DNA of 64,000 bases from the NCBI GenBank assembly GCA_027627225.1, contig CM051024.1, positions 77,861,504 through 77,925,503 on the forward strand, in the 5' to 3' direction. Below the pieces are notes generated by a model that saw only the letters and a program-made list of their open reading frames with translations, had not been told where the DNA came from and searched no databases. This stretch comes from Congeria kusceri (taxonomy: Eukaryota; Mollusca; Bivalvia; Myida; Dreissenidae). Below are positions 34,701 through 45,742 of the stretch, piece by piece. The position numbers were made by a program, and so were the translations under genes. Position 1 is the first letter of the stretch, and each line of letters starts with the position of its first letter.

Positions 34701-37700
34701 GTTTCTACTAGTATCTTATTAATTTTGACAAAGCTGTTCATTTGTTTCATTTAAAGTATTGGTTTTAATTTTGAAGTGTCTCCTTAAACACAATGGTGCT
34801 CAAATTATGAACTGGCATGTTTTCTGACATGTATTAGCCTTTCGCCTTAATGTATGCAAAAGCGATTTATATGAACATGTACATGTTTGATCCAAACCTT
34901 GCACTATTTATTTTTGAATCTAGAGCTACTTATATATTTTTTATAGAATTGGAGGTACCGGTATTATAACTTATTACTTAAAGATTTACTGTAACTACAC
35001 TCACTTAAAAATGCCGGGCTGCCATTGTCGTGATGGTAAGAGTTAATGTAGGATATCAATATTATTGCCAAGTCATCACCTAGGAAGGTTAGATACCAGT
35101 AAACACCGTGTATCCCTCCGTGGTCCATTCGAAACTAGTGCCTAGTACTAAAGAGTTCCTTTTCTCTTCTTGTACAAAAGCCATTTAGCAATCTTAGCCA
35201 TGCCTTGTGTGGTTATTTCTAATATATTATGTGAGCCTGAAACATTTTGGTGCATTTGAATGGAGGCTAACTTGAAAGGTGAACGTTTGGGGTATGTTTA
35301 CTGTGGTATGGTGCTTTTGTCGAAATATGACTGCCGAAACCTTGTTTTCTACCGGTATCTGCATACTGGTGAGATGCATTTTCTTAGAAGAAACATGACA
35401 TATCGTTTTATTGCAATTTGTGGAAGAGAACAGATTCATCTTTAAATTGATACCAGTCCTGCACAATCTGAAATAAAGGAAATGCTAGAACAATGCTTAG
35501 AAAGTTTGCCTTTTTATAATGGGACCCTATGGGAATTGAATTTACTGGTATCTAGCCTAGAAAACGTACTTCTCTCCGGATAGTCTATTTCCGTGACTTT
35601 CACAAGCCCTTGGGTCTGGTAGTAATTCAGGACGGCTACAGTGGTGTTGTCAAGGTTATTCATAAAGATAAATGTAGTTGCCAAGTCGTCGCTAAGGTAA
35701 CGAATTGCTTCGATCCACTCGATGAGTTTTAAAGTGTCGAGTGGTAGCACCTTTAGCTTTAAGAGCACTGCTACACCATTGATCTGTAAAATGTATGATT
35801 ATAATCGAAATCCATATTAAGACGTATGGTAATCAAACAACGGAAATCTGCTTACTGTCGAAAAGTTTGATGATAATAGGTTGAAATATATCTTCGTGCA
35901 TAATATTTAAATTTCGTGGCTTCTATTGCTTCCTAAGATCATATGTTTTTAAAACAAAGTTAAACATCGTGAACCATTCACTACACGACCGACTGTGCAC
36001 TGGAAACAGTATAAAACATTGAGGATTGAAACAATGATAATAAATTCAGGCGTGTCGTGGGAAAACCGTGCTTATAGCATGTGCGTAAAGTGTCGCGTCC
36101 CGGATCAGCCTGTGCAGTCCACTTTTATGGTATTTTCTGTTTCAAGGAAGTCTCTTCTAAACATAAATCCTCTGTAGGTGGAAAGTGCCATCCTGGATTA
36201 GTCTCACTGCCTGTGAGGACTGCACAGTCTGATCCGGGATGACTCTTTACGCACGTGCATTTAACCCGGTTTTCCCACGACACGCCTCCTATGTAATTCG
36301 TTTTGAAACACAAAACCTTGTTAAACTCTATCAGCTCCGTTGGTAAATACAAATTCGTGTCCTGTGAGCAGTCGGAACCGGAAGTGTTTACACTGGCCCT
36401 TGGATAACCTCCAGCGGAAGGTCTGTGTAACAAATAAAAAACTAAAGTTGCCTTGCTGTAGTCTTCCAGGTCTAACCTAGAAACATGAATAAACATATTT
36501 TAATCGATTGTTCGATTCTGTTGCACTTGTGAGCATAAGTTCATTGAGTAAATAATTTGTATTCGTTTTATATAGTCATTGAACATTAATTACAACGCTA
36601 AGATCTTAATATGTTTTTACATTTGATAATATTCGACCCACTGTGAGGTGAGTTAAGCCTTTAAACCGCTGTATTTTTGTGTGTGTGAAACCTTTGAGAA
36701 CTGTGTTCAAGACGAGATGCTCCACCCATTATTCCGCAACGTAGGGTCACGCGAGCGTTTCAGTATCGTCAATGAATTAAAGGACTTCATTATGATGCTC
36801 CAGTCATTAATTAACATCCATGAACATATATGATACAAATAAAGTGAAATTACTTATTCTGAAAAGTATCGTACATTTTAACATGACACGCGCAGAGTTT
36901 TCTACAGACATAGAAATAATTCACCGTCTTTAAAGGGACTATGCAATCGAAAAGGGCCTCAAGGGGGCAATTTCTTTAATAAAAATGAAATTTATATATT
37001 TTTACTGGCATATAATAACGGTTAAAACAGCGTATATATGATGGGAAAAGAGTGTACGCATTCTGAGATCACAATCAATTTATTACATGGGTTTTGTTCG
37101 TTTTGGCCCTTTTTCTGTTTACATTTTGACGTCAGAATTGTGAGCATTTCGTCTAACCATAGTTTACACACGACTTCTTACCAAGCATTATAGCGCAGTT
37201 GGTTAAAGCGCTGTCTACTGTCATTTCTTCATAAGGTTTGGTTCCCAAGACGTGAGTTCGATTCCCGCTCGCGGTTTTAATTTTTTCAGACTTTTTTGGT
37301 AATTTGTTTTTATCAAATATCTTATTGTTTATTATATATTTTTATTTATTAAATGCACATGTCTTAGTAAAGCGCATTTCTATCAAATAATATAATTTAT
37401 AGTGCAATAGGAAGCCATTTTTACGTTGACATAGTCACTTTAAACTACCAATAAACAGCCCGAAAAAAATAGTTCCGAAACTGTAAAATATAGTTCACAT
37501 TGTAATTGTAGAAACGTTTTCAGGTCATGTGAGAATCGAAATAACGATGCCCTCGTGGTTTTATTCCGGCATCAGAACTCCAAATCGTTGTTTATTCGCT
37601 GATAAACAACTCGAAATTTTTGTCTTAAATATATGGTTTCCTCATGATAACTGATAAGGAAATGAATGTTTGTTACTATTTTCATAGGACACGTTTTGTG

Positions 37701-38991
37701 AGCAATATACTGTCAAAATGTGTATAGGAATGGTGCAAAAGATTTTCATTAATATTAAATTTGTTCGTGCTGAATTCAGATCATAGTTAAACAGTATATA
37801 CTTTAAATGTAAACACCCATTTATACGTGTAAATAAGTAAACCGTTCTCTTTGGTATTAAATTGTTTCATAGATGAAATGTGAAGCGAACATATTTAAAC
37901 ATTATATACTCAACAAAAAGACAGTATCCACCAACTTACATATGTATTGTTTTTCGATACTTAAACACATGTATTTGATATTTTAACAAAAAATAAAGTC
38001 AGTGTAATTTTAATCATCTTTCAATTAAATGCTAACATTCTTTTCTGAATCGATTCCAAATTAATAGTAAAACACAAAACAAAAACGCAACAGGTGTAAA
38101 AATCCAAATCACAGAGCAGTTAACGTGTACGTAGACGATTAATTGTCGCTTTTGTGCAATTAAACGCTCCACTTACACCAGTTACAATCCGTCCTGCTCG
38201 CAGGATACCATTAGTCTGGTTTCTCTCGTCTATATTTAAATACGCCATGGGAATTTCACAGGATTTGGATGATTTAACGAACCGAGATATAAAGGTTAAA
38301 AAGTGGATACTTTCTTTTTTTACTATATTGTCTGTGATTTTTATTTTTACACCTGTTACGTTTGTGTTTTGTGTTTGACCATGAATATGGGATTGATTAA
38401 GAAACAAAATGCTAGCATTTGATTTAAAGATGATTAAAGATACGTTGACTTTGTTAAAATGTGTTTAAATATTACATACAGGTACCGAAACACAAAAAAT
38501 ATATTAGTAGACACTTTCTTTTTTTTGCTTAAATAAAAACACCCATTTTATATGTTTGAATACGTAAACCGTTCTGTTTTATATTAAGTGGTTTCGTAGG
38601 TGAAATGTGAAAAAAAAACTGGTAATACGATATGTACTCTGTGCCTAAAGTAGCCAATCTCCTTGGATACTGAGCGTTCAATACTTTGATCTGATTTATA
38701 AATACAGCAGGTGAATTCCGACCCCATGTTCCCATCGGATAGCCTCCAACTGTTGATAAATACCATGTGTCTCTTGGTGACCTCAATCGGTTGACTGTCA
38801 TTTGTAAAATTTTTTTGCTTCGGGCCATGTTGTATCGGAGGTCCGGCTACGTTAACCGGAAGTACACACGACGAGTACATGTACACTCGCTCGAAGGGAA
38901 TCTGGATGAAAAACGATGTTTTCGAGTGTATGTACATCCGATGTGTGACGTCATAGGTGTTCAGTTCGACGAAGCGTGTTGGATGATTCAA
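31754..38991 (-). CDS. Glycosyltransferase family 92 (DUF23) gene, ~6 exons, 5' end missing and one frameshift
   Basis: Exons on the minus strand, with splice sites: 38991-38685, 36476-36317, 35783-35570 (donor GAGAA|gtacgt), 34161-about 34016, about 32403-32219 (donor CAAGA|gtatga) and 32000-31754. The joins of exons 2-3, 3-4 and 5-6 keep phase. Family hallmarks: LIEWIEAIRYL and NNLDNTTVAVLNYYQTQG (exon 3), the metal-binding VLDNDEFLVP (exon 4), and VVHHYRACRGSW near the C-terminus (exon 6). GT92 enzymes such as worm GALT-1 are type II Golgi enzymes that add galactose to glycans; the exact substrate here is unknown. No signal-anchor exon was found. Exon 1 changes frame at a 7-T run (38810-38816), so it is one base out. 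Exons 1 and 2 both encode a GGYP segment and both end in phase 0, so they look like duplicated or alternative exons. The exon 4 donor is uncertain because a 40-bp array abuts it. A real gene, possibly decaying. Confidence 0.78.
32595..33260 (+). repeat. Tandem ~180-bp interspersed repeat (same family as 1-345)
   Basis: Three to four diverged units, each with 'ggaaacgaaa', 'gggcaataactcc', 'aacaatatgcacatgtcc' and 'gttccggag' blocks. It lies in an intron of the GT92 gene on the opposite strand. Confidence 0.65.
33623..34016. repeat. 40-bp minisatellite, 10 copies, at the edge of a GT92 exon
   Basis: Ten head-to-tail copies of a 40-bp unit beginning 'ctcggcatccacgacccc', nearly identical (single changes at about 33834 and 33920). 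The unit equals the minus-strand end of GT92 exon 4 plus a donor-like segment. The plus-strand ORFs are a by-product. On the minus strand every frame meets TGA within three units, so the array cannot be read through as exon. Confidence 0.95.
34170..35510. other. GT92 intron 3
   Basis: AT-rich intronic sequence. The 61-codon plus-strand ORF near 35260-35445 is not supported. Confidence 0.5.
36048..36287. mobile_element. Hairpin MITE with 21-bp perfect ends (bivalve-type)
   Basis: AGGCGTGTCGTGGGAAAACC at 36048 is mirrored exactly at 36287. Inside, 'gcgtaaagtgtcg' and 'ccggatcagcctgtgcagtc' also recur inverted ('ggactgcacagtctgatccg'), so the 240 bp fold back almost fully. It lies in intron 2 of the GT92 gene, 30 bp from its donor. 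I recall this family as very abundant in dreissenid DNA. Confidence 0.8.
36929..37444 (+). mobile_element. TIR element carrying a tRNA-like module (family 1, copy A)
   Basis: Begins TTTAAAGGGACTATG and ends CATAGTCACTTTAAA, so the ends are inverted repeats like a MITE. The centre (37185-37275) is tRNA-like, with a box A block TAGCGCAGTTGG (37191-37202) and a box B GTTCGATTC (37256-37264). A second copy lies inverted at 41380-41868. The mix of TIRs and a Pol III promoter makes its class unclear (SINE, MITE, or SINE with palindromic ends). Confidence 0.75.
37445..37900. other. GT92 intron 1 sequence
   Basis: Holds a block at 37805-37885 ('aaacacccattta', 'gtaaaccgttctct', 'gatgaaatgtgaa') repeated directly at 38533-38608 beside exon 1, indicating an old tandem duplication of this part of the gene. 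Confidence 0.5.
37920..38520. repeat. ~600-bp inverted repeat (two ~195-bp arms)
   Basis: The left arm (about 37920-38110) and right arm (about 38325-38520) are reverse complements at roughly three bases in four (e.g. 'cacaaaacaaaaacgcaaca' against 'tgttacgtttgtgttttgtg'). The loop of about 215 bp holds an open minus-strand frame (MAYLNIDERNQTNGILRAG) ending at a strong donor, GGT|gtaagt near 38170; it may be an extra GT92 exon. Confidence 0.6.
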
Positions 38992-39119
38992 CTGTAGCCT
39001 CATGGTTGACAGAAAGAACTGAGACAAAGAAGGTGGTGATGTTTTCAATAAACAACATAAATCCAACAGTACAGCTTAATGTATTGTCAGTGGCAAAATT
39101 ACTGTTAGCAAAGACTTAT

Positions 39120-39975
39120 GGTACTATCACATCAGAGCCCGCCAGTACTGCGTTCATAAGGTCCGCGCCACGTCACGAATTTTGTTTAAGACGTGGCGAG
39201 GACCTCATGAAAAATTAAAAATAAATATATCCACTTTCTACACACGTAGTACGGTAAGTCTGTACGGCGTCCTTGTCACGACCAACCGGTCAACACTAAT
39301 AACTTGCCATGCAAATCACCCCGCGTGCTTTACGTCGATTCGGTTCTTACGTCGCAGCCTTAGAATACTGTGCGCCGCTAGTACCACGTTAGCACCTCGT
39401 CGCGCACACGTCACGCCCACGTCAATCACGTCTTATAAATATATATCTAAATGTTGATTCACCATCGACGCAGTGCTGACGCTCTATTAATGTAGAACTT
39501 ACGTAGGCAATGCGCAGTAACGACTTCATTAACGTGGTGAAAGCGTAGATCGACCTGATACTGACTTGTAGCAGTCCTGAGCATGTCTTATTGGTGACGC
39601 AGAGATGTCCGAATGAGCGCGGTGCTGACGCGGCGGATGCGTAGCACCAACGGGACGAAAACGAAACCAGCTTGTAGATCCCCATGTTGTAAAAACGTTC
39701 TTACTGGGGCAGTGATACGTCATTAACACGCTATACCGGTCACTAGTCATGAAACGGTCCATATTACGTCCTCGTTTTTCTACGTCCTCACTACGTAAGT
39801 TTTGAGCATGCTCAAAACCGCATGCTCAAAACCGCATCACGTCCTGCACGTCCACAAAGACATAACGAGGTCCCCGCTGCGTATCCATCGGTTCTCATCA
39901 CGTCAAAGGCCGTCCTCACCGCGTCTTCGAAGGACGTGGTTGACGTGGTACGGACAGGCTCCGGTGTGATATGGG
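39120..39975. other. CpG-rich block with many ACGTC/GACGT motifs
   Basis: GC and CpG content rise sharply against the flanks, and ACGTC or GACGT pentamers recur a dozen or more times on both strands. Short ORFs in several frames show no domain. A perfect 20-bp palindrome, GTTTTGAGCATGCTCAAAAC, lies at 39799-39818 and is partly repeated after it. It may be a regulatory CpG island upstream of the GT92 gene, or an old repeat. Confidence 0.45.
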
Positions 39976-40106
39976 TATTGCCGGGTTTAAGTAACGTGTT
40001 ATTCTATATCTGTAAGACATCAGCTTTAGTCATCTGCTGTTAAATATTAAGGACCTTATTAAGTAAAGGTTGAAATGTTGGTAGACCGGACTTTTCGCAT
40101 GATATA

Positions 40107-40215
40107 TTAAAAGGACATGTTCACAGATTGGCAAGTTGACACTTTTTTGTCATTGCTCCCCAAAAAGAAAAATACATTGAAATGTTGGTCATCGGGATTA
40201 CGATATTTATCAAAT
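40107..40215 (+). mobile_element. 5' fragment of SINE family 3
   Basis: 'ttaaaaggacatgttcacag' followed by 'attggcaagttgacac' matches the start of the element at 51730 (ttaaagggacctgttcacag, aatggcaaattgacag). The rest is lost. Confidence 0.6.
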
Positions 40216-41136
40216 TAAAAAACGATGTCTTTTTGTTTGCAAAATGCTCTGCGCTCGCACCAAGAAAATAGAGCAAAATATATTTGGTGCGAGTCCCTTA
40301 AATTACGGAATAACAGTCACCTATTTGGTTTTATACTTTTATATATGTGTATTTATTCAATCGCTGACTTAGATTAGTACAGTAGATTTATTCGTACTTC
40401 AACAGTGGCATCCAGCGTGTGTACAAATGTAACATGAACAACAATTCAAATCACACATTCAATAAACATGTTGCCATTAATGTATACGAAACAGAACATC
40501 GATTTTAATTGTAATATGTTTGAAGTATGTTAAATTCTATAAAGTTATAAATATTAATGACTGAGTCATATTGAAAGAGATAAGACTTAAATTACAAATC
40601 TTGCATATTTACATTGTTCATGTTGTATCTTAAAATGATGAAAACTTATAATTTAATGTGACAATTTTAGTATAATATCCATACTATTTATTGAATACAA
40701 ATCTTCTAAAAGCGGTAAAAAGTATTTAGTTAAATTAATAGTATATAATTTTATTTCACTACAGTCATGTATCAGTAAATATTAATTTTGTACGCTGATC
40801 GACAAACGAGCTTGTAAGTACGTGTATGTTAAATTAATTTCTCATCACGGTGTGCATTAAAATTACGATTTTTATGCGCAGGACCAAAAATAGATTGCAA
40901 TCAGACTAGACCTCCAACAATAAAGGTCATACTATTTTTCATGTCGTTTTTAATACATTGCAGATTTCAAAATAGTCAAGTTTTTTTAAAAACTTTTTTC
41001 AAACATCGATGCATATGAAAATTTTTAATATCGTGCTTTTTCTTTTGTCTACAAACTTATATTATGTTAATGACAATCCTACTCGACATTCTTTCAAACT
41101 TAAATTGTCATAACCAACACACGTTTACCGTATATA
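40216..41136. other. Unannotated AT-rich stretch
   Basis: No gene, RNA or repeat that I can support. Confidence 0.4.
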
Positions 41137-41368
41137 CATATATAGTGAAAAAAGATCGTTATCGGGTTTTACTACCGCGGACACTCGCTATAGAAGACAG
41201 AAGATAAATCTGTCAAAAAGAAAGCGCTTTGCAATTGAGAAAAACAACAACTCATATATAGTGAAAAAAGATCGTTATCGGGTTTTACTACCGCGGACAC
41301 TCGCTATAGAAGACAGAAGATAAATCTGTCAAAAAGAAAGCGCTTTGCAATTGAGAAAAACAACAACT
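41137..41368. repeat. 116-bp perfect tandem duplication
   Basis: Two copies, identical as far as I can read, are offset by 116 bp ('atatatagtgaaaaaagatc' at 41137 and 41253). Either a recent event or an assembly duplication. Confidence 0.9.
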
Positions 41369-41379
41369 CAATTTCAACC

Positions 41380-41868
41380 TTAAAGGGACTATGCCGGCGA
41401 AAAATTGGCTTCCTATTGCACTATCAATTATATTATTTGATGGAAATGCACTTTACTGAGATATATAAAATACACAATAAGATATTTGATACAAACACAT
41501 TAGCAATAAAGTCTGAAAAAATTAAAACCCCAAGCGGGTATCGAGCTCACGACTTAGGAGCCATACGAAGAAATGACAGAAGACGGCGCTTTAACCAACT
41601 GTGCTATAATGCTTGGAAAGGAGTCGTGTGTAAACTATGGTTATACACACTGCTCACAATTCTGACGTCTAAATGTAAACAGAAAAAGGGCCAAACAAAC
41701 ACAACCCATATTATAAACTGATTTGTATATCCGAATGCATGCACTCTTTTCTCATTATATATACCTTGTTTCAACGGTTATCATATGCCAGTATTAATAT
41801 CTAAATTTCAGATTTTTTAAGAGCTTGCCCCCTTGAGGCCCTTTTCGATCACATATGGTCCCTTTAAA
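41380..41868 (-). mobile_element. TIR element carrying a tRNA-like module (family 1, copy B)
   Basis: The reverse complement of the element at 36929-37444, with the same TTAAAGGGACTATG end and inner blocks ('gcttgcccccttgaggccc'). The tRNA-like part reads on the minus strand (about 41617-41528). The 101-codon ORF 41416-41721 lies inside and is not a gene. Confidence 0.75.
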
Positions 41869-41900
41869 AACAAACAAGATGCTGAATACTAAAAATATTA

Positions 41901-42245
41901 AACAATATATGAATGCAAAGACCGTAGTTTTTCAACCGTATTAGCAAACGTGGTCAGCGATAATGTTTTAAAATACCTAAAGGAAATTACTCACAGCATA
42001 TTGTATTTTTAGAAATGTCTTAAACTGTCTTCTTTTAGAATTAATACAGCATCTGAAGTAGCAAATCTTATATCTGTAATAAAAGTAGATTAAAAAAGCA
42101 ACATGTGACGCTGTCAGTGATCGAACTTCGACCAACGGAAGAAGAGGTTGACGCACTAACCACTAGGCTATAAAAACTCGTTTGCTCACTAGGTTTATAT
42201 TCTGCCTATTGTAGTTTTCTGATATGAGAACTGGAGTGTAACCAG
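41901..42245 (-). mobile_element. tRNA-like SINE, family 2, copy B
   Basis: Matches 13771-14120 in the same orientation. The tRNA-like head (about 42176-42109, minus) keeps box A (TAGCCTAGTGGTTAGTGCG) and box B (AAGTTCGATCAC) in diverged form. Confidence 0.65.
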
Positions 42246-42299
42246 CCACTACCGGAATAGTACCGATAATATCTGCGCTGCGTAAACTGCGAAATCTTT

Positions 42300-42600
42300 A
42301 GTTCTTTGTTATTATTATTATGGCTTAGTGAACAATAAAATTAGCAATAACATAATTAATCATACCCCACTCAACACATAACCTTAACATGAGTCGGAGA
42401 TAACGTGATGAATAGCTTAGGATTAGAATGTCTATGATTCTTCTCGGCTTGTCTCGTGACCCAATTACTATATTCATCTATGTTTAGAACGTCTCAAAAC
42501 TTACTACTTTATTTTCATCCGCGAGTAAACTCATAATTCGATCCTACATTGAAAGTTGTTAACTTAACTTTTCCAAAACATGTCATGTCTTAATCGAATT
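42300..42600 (+). repeat. Dispersed repeat, copy B (see 18836-19330)
   Basis: Carries the same blocks as 18836-19330. Here it directly follows SINE family 2 copy B. In copy A the same two parts are separated by LINE A. Confidence 0.6.
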
Positions 42601-42687
42601 CATTATAATATTGATTACCATTTGACAACATAAAGGTTATTCAGAACAGCACTTTTTACTATCGCGTAGGTTTTGTGTACATATAGT

Positions 42688-42951
42688 ACCGTCTCCGTGG
42701 CCGAGTGGTCGTTCGCCTACGGAGCGGGAGGTCGAAGGTTCGAGTCTCACACAGGGCTTGTTCTAATGTGACCGGCTGCCTACCCAGCAGCTAGTTAAAT
42801 CGCAGGGTACCGATTGCCCTCCTGCCAAGCGCCCGGCATATAGGACAGGAATCGGGAGTAAAGATGTTCATCAGCAAATGTGTCTCATAAGTCGAAACTG
42901 GCTGGGCCTTTATCGCAAGGGGTGAAACTATAATAAACAAACACTATAGAA
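42688..42951 (+). mobile_element. tRNA-derived SINE, family 4
   Basis: The head 42690-42762 is a good tRNA-like module (TGGCCGAGTGGTCGTTCGCC box A region, GGTTCGAGTCTC box B). A GC-richer body with 'gggtaccgattgccctcctg' and 'gctgggcctttatcgcaagg' follows, ending in 'aataaacaaacac'. It has the normal SINE layout: Pol III head, body and A-rich tail. Confidence 0.75.
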
Positions 42952-42967
42952 ACTCGACCTTCATGCC

Positions 42968-43735
42968 GACACCACCACCACCGTCCACTCTATCAGCGAC
43001 GACCAGCCCTTACCGCGGAAGGACCACGCCACCACCGTCCACTCCATCGGATGGACCAGCCCTTACCGCGGAAGGACCACACCACCACCGTCCACTCCAT
43101 CAGCGACGACCAGCCCTTACCGCGGAAGGACCACACCACTACCGTCCACTCCATCAGCAACGACCCGCCCTTACCGCGGAAGGACCACACCACCACCGTC
43201 CACTCCATCAGCGACGACCAGTCCTTACCGCGGAAGGTCCACACCACCACCGGCCACTCCATCAGCGACGACAAGCCCTTACCGCGGAAGGACCACACCA
43301 CCATCGGCCACTCCATCAGCGACGACCAGTCCTTACCGCGGAAGGTCCACACCACCATCGGCCACTCCATCAGCGACGACCAGTCCTTACCGCGGAAGGT
43401 CCACACCACCATCGGCCACTCCATCAGCGACGACCAGCCCCTACCGCGGAAGGACACACCACCATCGGCCACTCCATCAGCGACGACCAGCCCTTACCGC
43501 GGAAGGTCCACACCACCACCGTCTAATAAATCAGCGACGACCAGCCCCTACCGCGGAAGGACACACCACCACCGTCCACTCCATCAGCGACGACCAGTCT
43601 TACCGCGGATGGACCACACCACCATCGGCCACTCCATCAGCGACGACCAGCCCTTACCGTGGTGGACCACACCACCACCGTCCACTCCATCAGCGACGAC
43701 CAGCCCCTACCGCGGAAGGACCACATCAACACCAA
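42968..43735 (+). repeat. 54-bp GC-rich minisatellite, ~14 copies
   Basis: Units of 54 bp combine 'cagcccttaccgcggaagga' and 'ccaccaccgtccactccatc', with variants (cggcc/cgtcc, agtcc/agccc) and some 52-53-bp units. Because 54 is a multiple of 3, ORFs of 160-243 codons arise in three frames (18-residue Pro/His/Arg-rich repeats). Units of 52-53 bp shift the frame, no splice sites or start context favour one frame, and a SINE abuts the left end, so I treat it as non-coding. Confidence 0.9.
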
Positions 43736-43739
43736 GCAA

Positions 43740-44030
43740 AGGCAACCATATGCAATCGCTTAAATTACTGCCCGATACATGAAACATTCACATATCGAAA
43801 ATGCACAAGATTTATAAACATTTAGACCAGCACTTTTAAATAGTAGATATTTTTATGATCAATTGGCGCCATTTATGTTTTGGCATCTAAATGACCATCT
43901 GCTGGGTCACAGAAGGAAGTCCTCACTTAATGCCGTCCTAGGCGTGGACGGACTATACACAACGATCATATTGCGAAATACATTTAGTTGTTCTGTGAAG
44001 AACTTAAAATCGTCAACTGAAATTAATAAA
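43740..44030. other. Unannotated stretch
   Basis: No supported features. Confidence 0.35.
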
Positions 44031-44357
44031 ATTATAAAGCGTTTGTAGCGCTTTTCATCGGTATGTTGGAAAACTCATGTATCACTACATAGCGTAAAAG
44101 TTCACTGTAATGGTCGTAAGTCAGAATGACTGAGTAGTTAGTGCGACAGATTCCCGGCGGACGTAGTCTTGCGCCCGGCGAAGTCAAATATTTTAATTAT
44201 TTGTTTTTCTTTATATAATAAAATATTTATTTTGGTAAGTCCAGTTGCTTTAGTTTTTGCAGTTAATATATTAAATGACAATTTTCAAAAGACAGTTACG
44301 TCATTAATGACTTTTTCCAATATTAATACGAACATCTGTGAACACGTCCCTTTAATG
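44031..44357 (+). mobile_element. SINE family 3, 5'-truncated copy B
   Basis: 'aaagcgtttgtagcgctttt', 'catcggtat.ttggaaaac', 'tttctttatataataaa' and a 'gtccctttaatgt' end match the copy at 51730-52173. The tRNA-like centre (about 44112-44185) is badly decayed. Confidence 0.6.
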
Positions 44358-44359
44358 TG

Positions 44360-45640
44360 GCATGACACAACTGAAGGTAACTACTGTACCTTGTGTTCGA
44401 TGTTATTAGTGTTTACTATGGCGTACCGTTTTTAGTCAAAAGTACATATACGCACGCAAGCTGAATATAGACGTAACTGTTGTTACAAAATTGTAACCGC
44501 AGTGACAATTTTATAACTGCAGTCATAAATTTATAACTGTTGTTATATTTACAAATATACCTGCGGGTAGCTCAGGACCGGTTACCAGGGTAAATAAATG
44601 TTACTCGTACCAGTTCTAGCGTAGATGTTAATCGCGAGTGTTACCTCAATGTTAAATTATCAGAATAATAACAGTAGTATGGTGGCATACTTATGCATAA
44701 GACAACCAGATAATTTTTATGAACATTAAAAATTTGCTAGAAAACTTGAAAAACTTTCGCAAAACATTCGGAAAAACGCTAAATGGTTATGAAGAATATG
44801 AAGAAAAAAGTTTAATAATTGCTCCCTACTGCGTCAGATAATCTGATTTGTTTTTGCGACATTAGAGAGTATTACTGATCGCGGAAACGTAACATTTTCA
44901 TGAAACGTCAAACAGTAGGCTTTACGCCCACGAGTACACATGGTTTAGAACAACATGCACAGTAAACTTAATATGATCAAAGACGTAGAGGTCTGTACAT
45001 AAGACATATTTATTTGCAACACGAGATATAATAATTTTTGTTATAGCTAAACAAAATATATATATATTTTTTTATAGGAATTAAAAAGTAATAAAAACAT
45101 ATTACACTTAACATTGATATTTGTGTTAAACAGCACCGTCAGGTCCCTTTCACGTTAACTTGTTACATTGCTTTTTAACTTGTCCCTTGAGTAGCATTTT
45201 GTTAAAAAGTTATCTGCACATGTTATGCGGAAGTTAGGAAATGCGCAAGTCTATATTTTTGAAGGATTTTTCTAAAACATGATTGTTTTATTAAAACTAT
45301 ATTATTTTGATTGTAGAGCTTATTTCAATTAAATTATAAACTATTATGAAGATAAATACAAAGCAATTAAACATAAAGATCTTTTGGTCTGCCTTGTTTT
45401 TGTTTCTGAGTATAAGACACCATTTATATGTAGTTAAGAAAAACGACTTATTCAGCTAATTTCAGAAGCTTCATCATGCTGAAGTATGATTCCTTTATGT
45501 AATTAAATAACTTTCAAATCAATTGATTAATGCACATATGTATTATTTTTTATTCTTACAAATCTTGAAATCAATTTAATTTTATCTGTTTTAAGGCCTA
45601 GTTTAAGGAATGCCTGACCTCTCCATGGGCATTAAACTCA
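44360..45640. other. Non-coding stretch
   Basis: No gene. Around 44468-44552 a short motif 'aaattttataactg(c/t)(a/t)gt' repeats imperfectly about four times. Confidence 0.4.
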
Positions 45641-45742
45641 GTGTATTGGTCCACCATAAAACATCTTATCATTATCTGCAACCTTTTCACCAGCTGACTG
45701 AGTAATGGCTAAGTGCACTGTTTCAATTGCAGTATTGATCTC

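Noticed and set aside
41416..41721. 101-residue ORF
   Set aside because: It lies wholly inside a tRNA-like TIR element that is also present at 36.9 kb.
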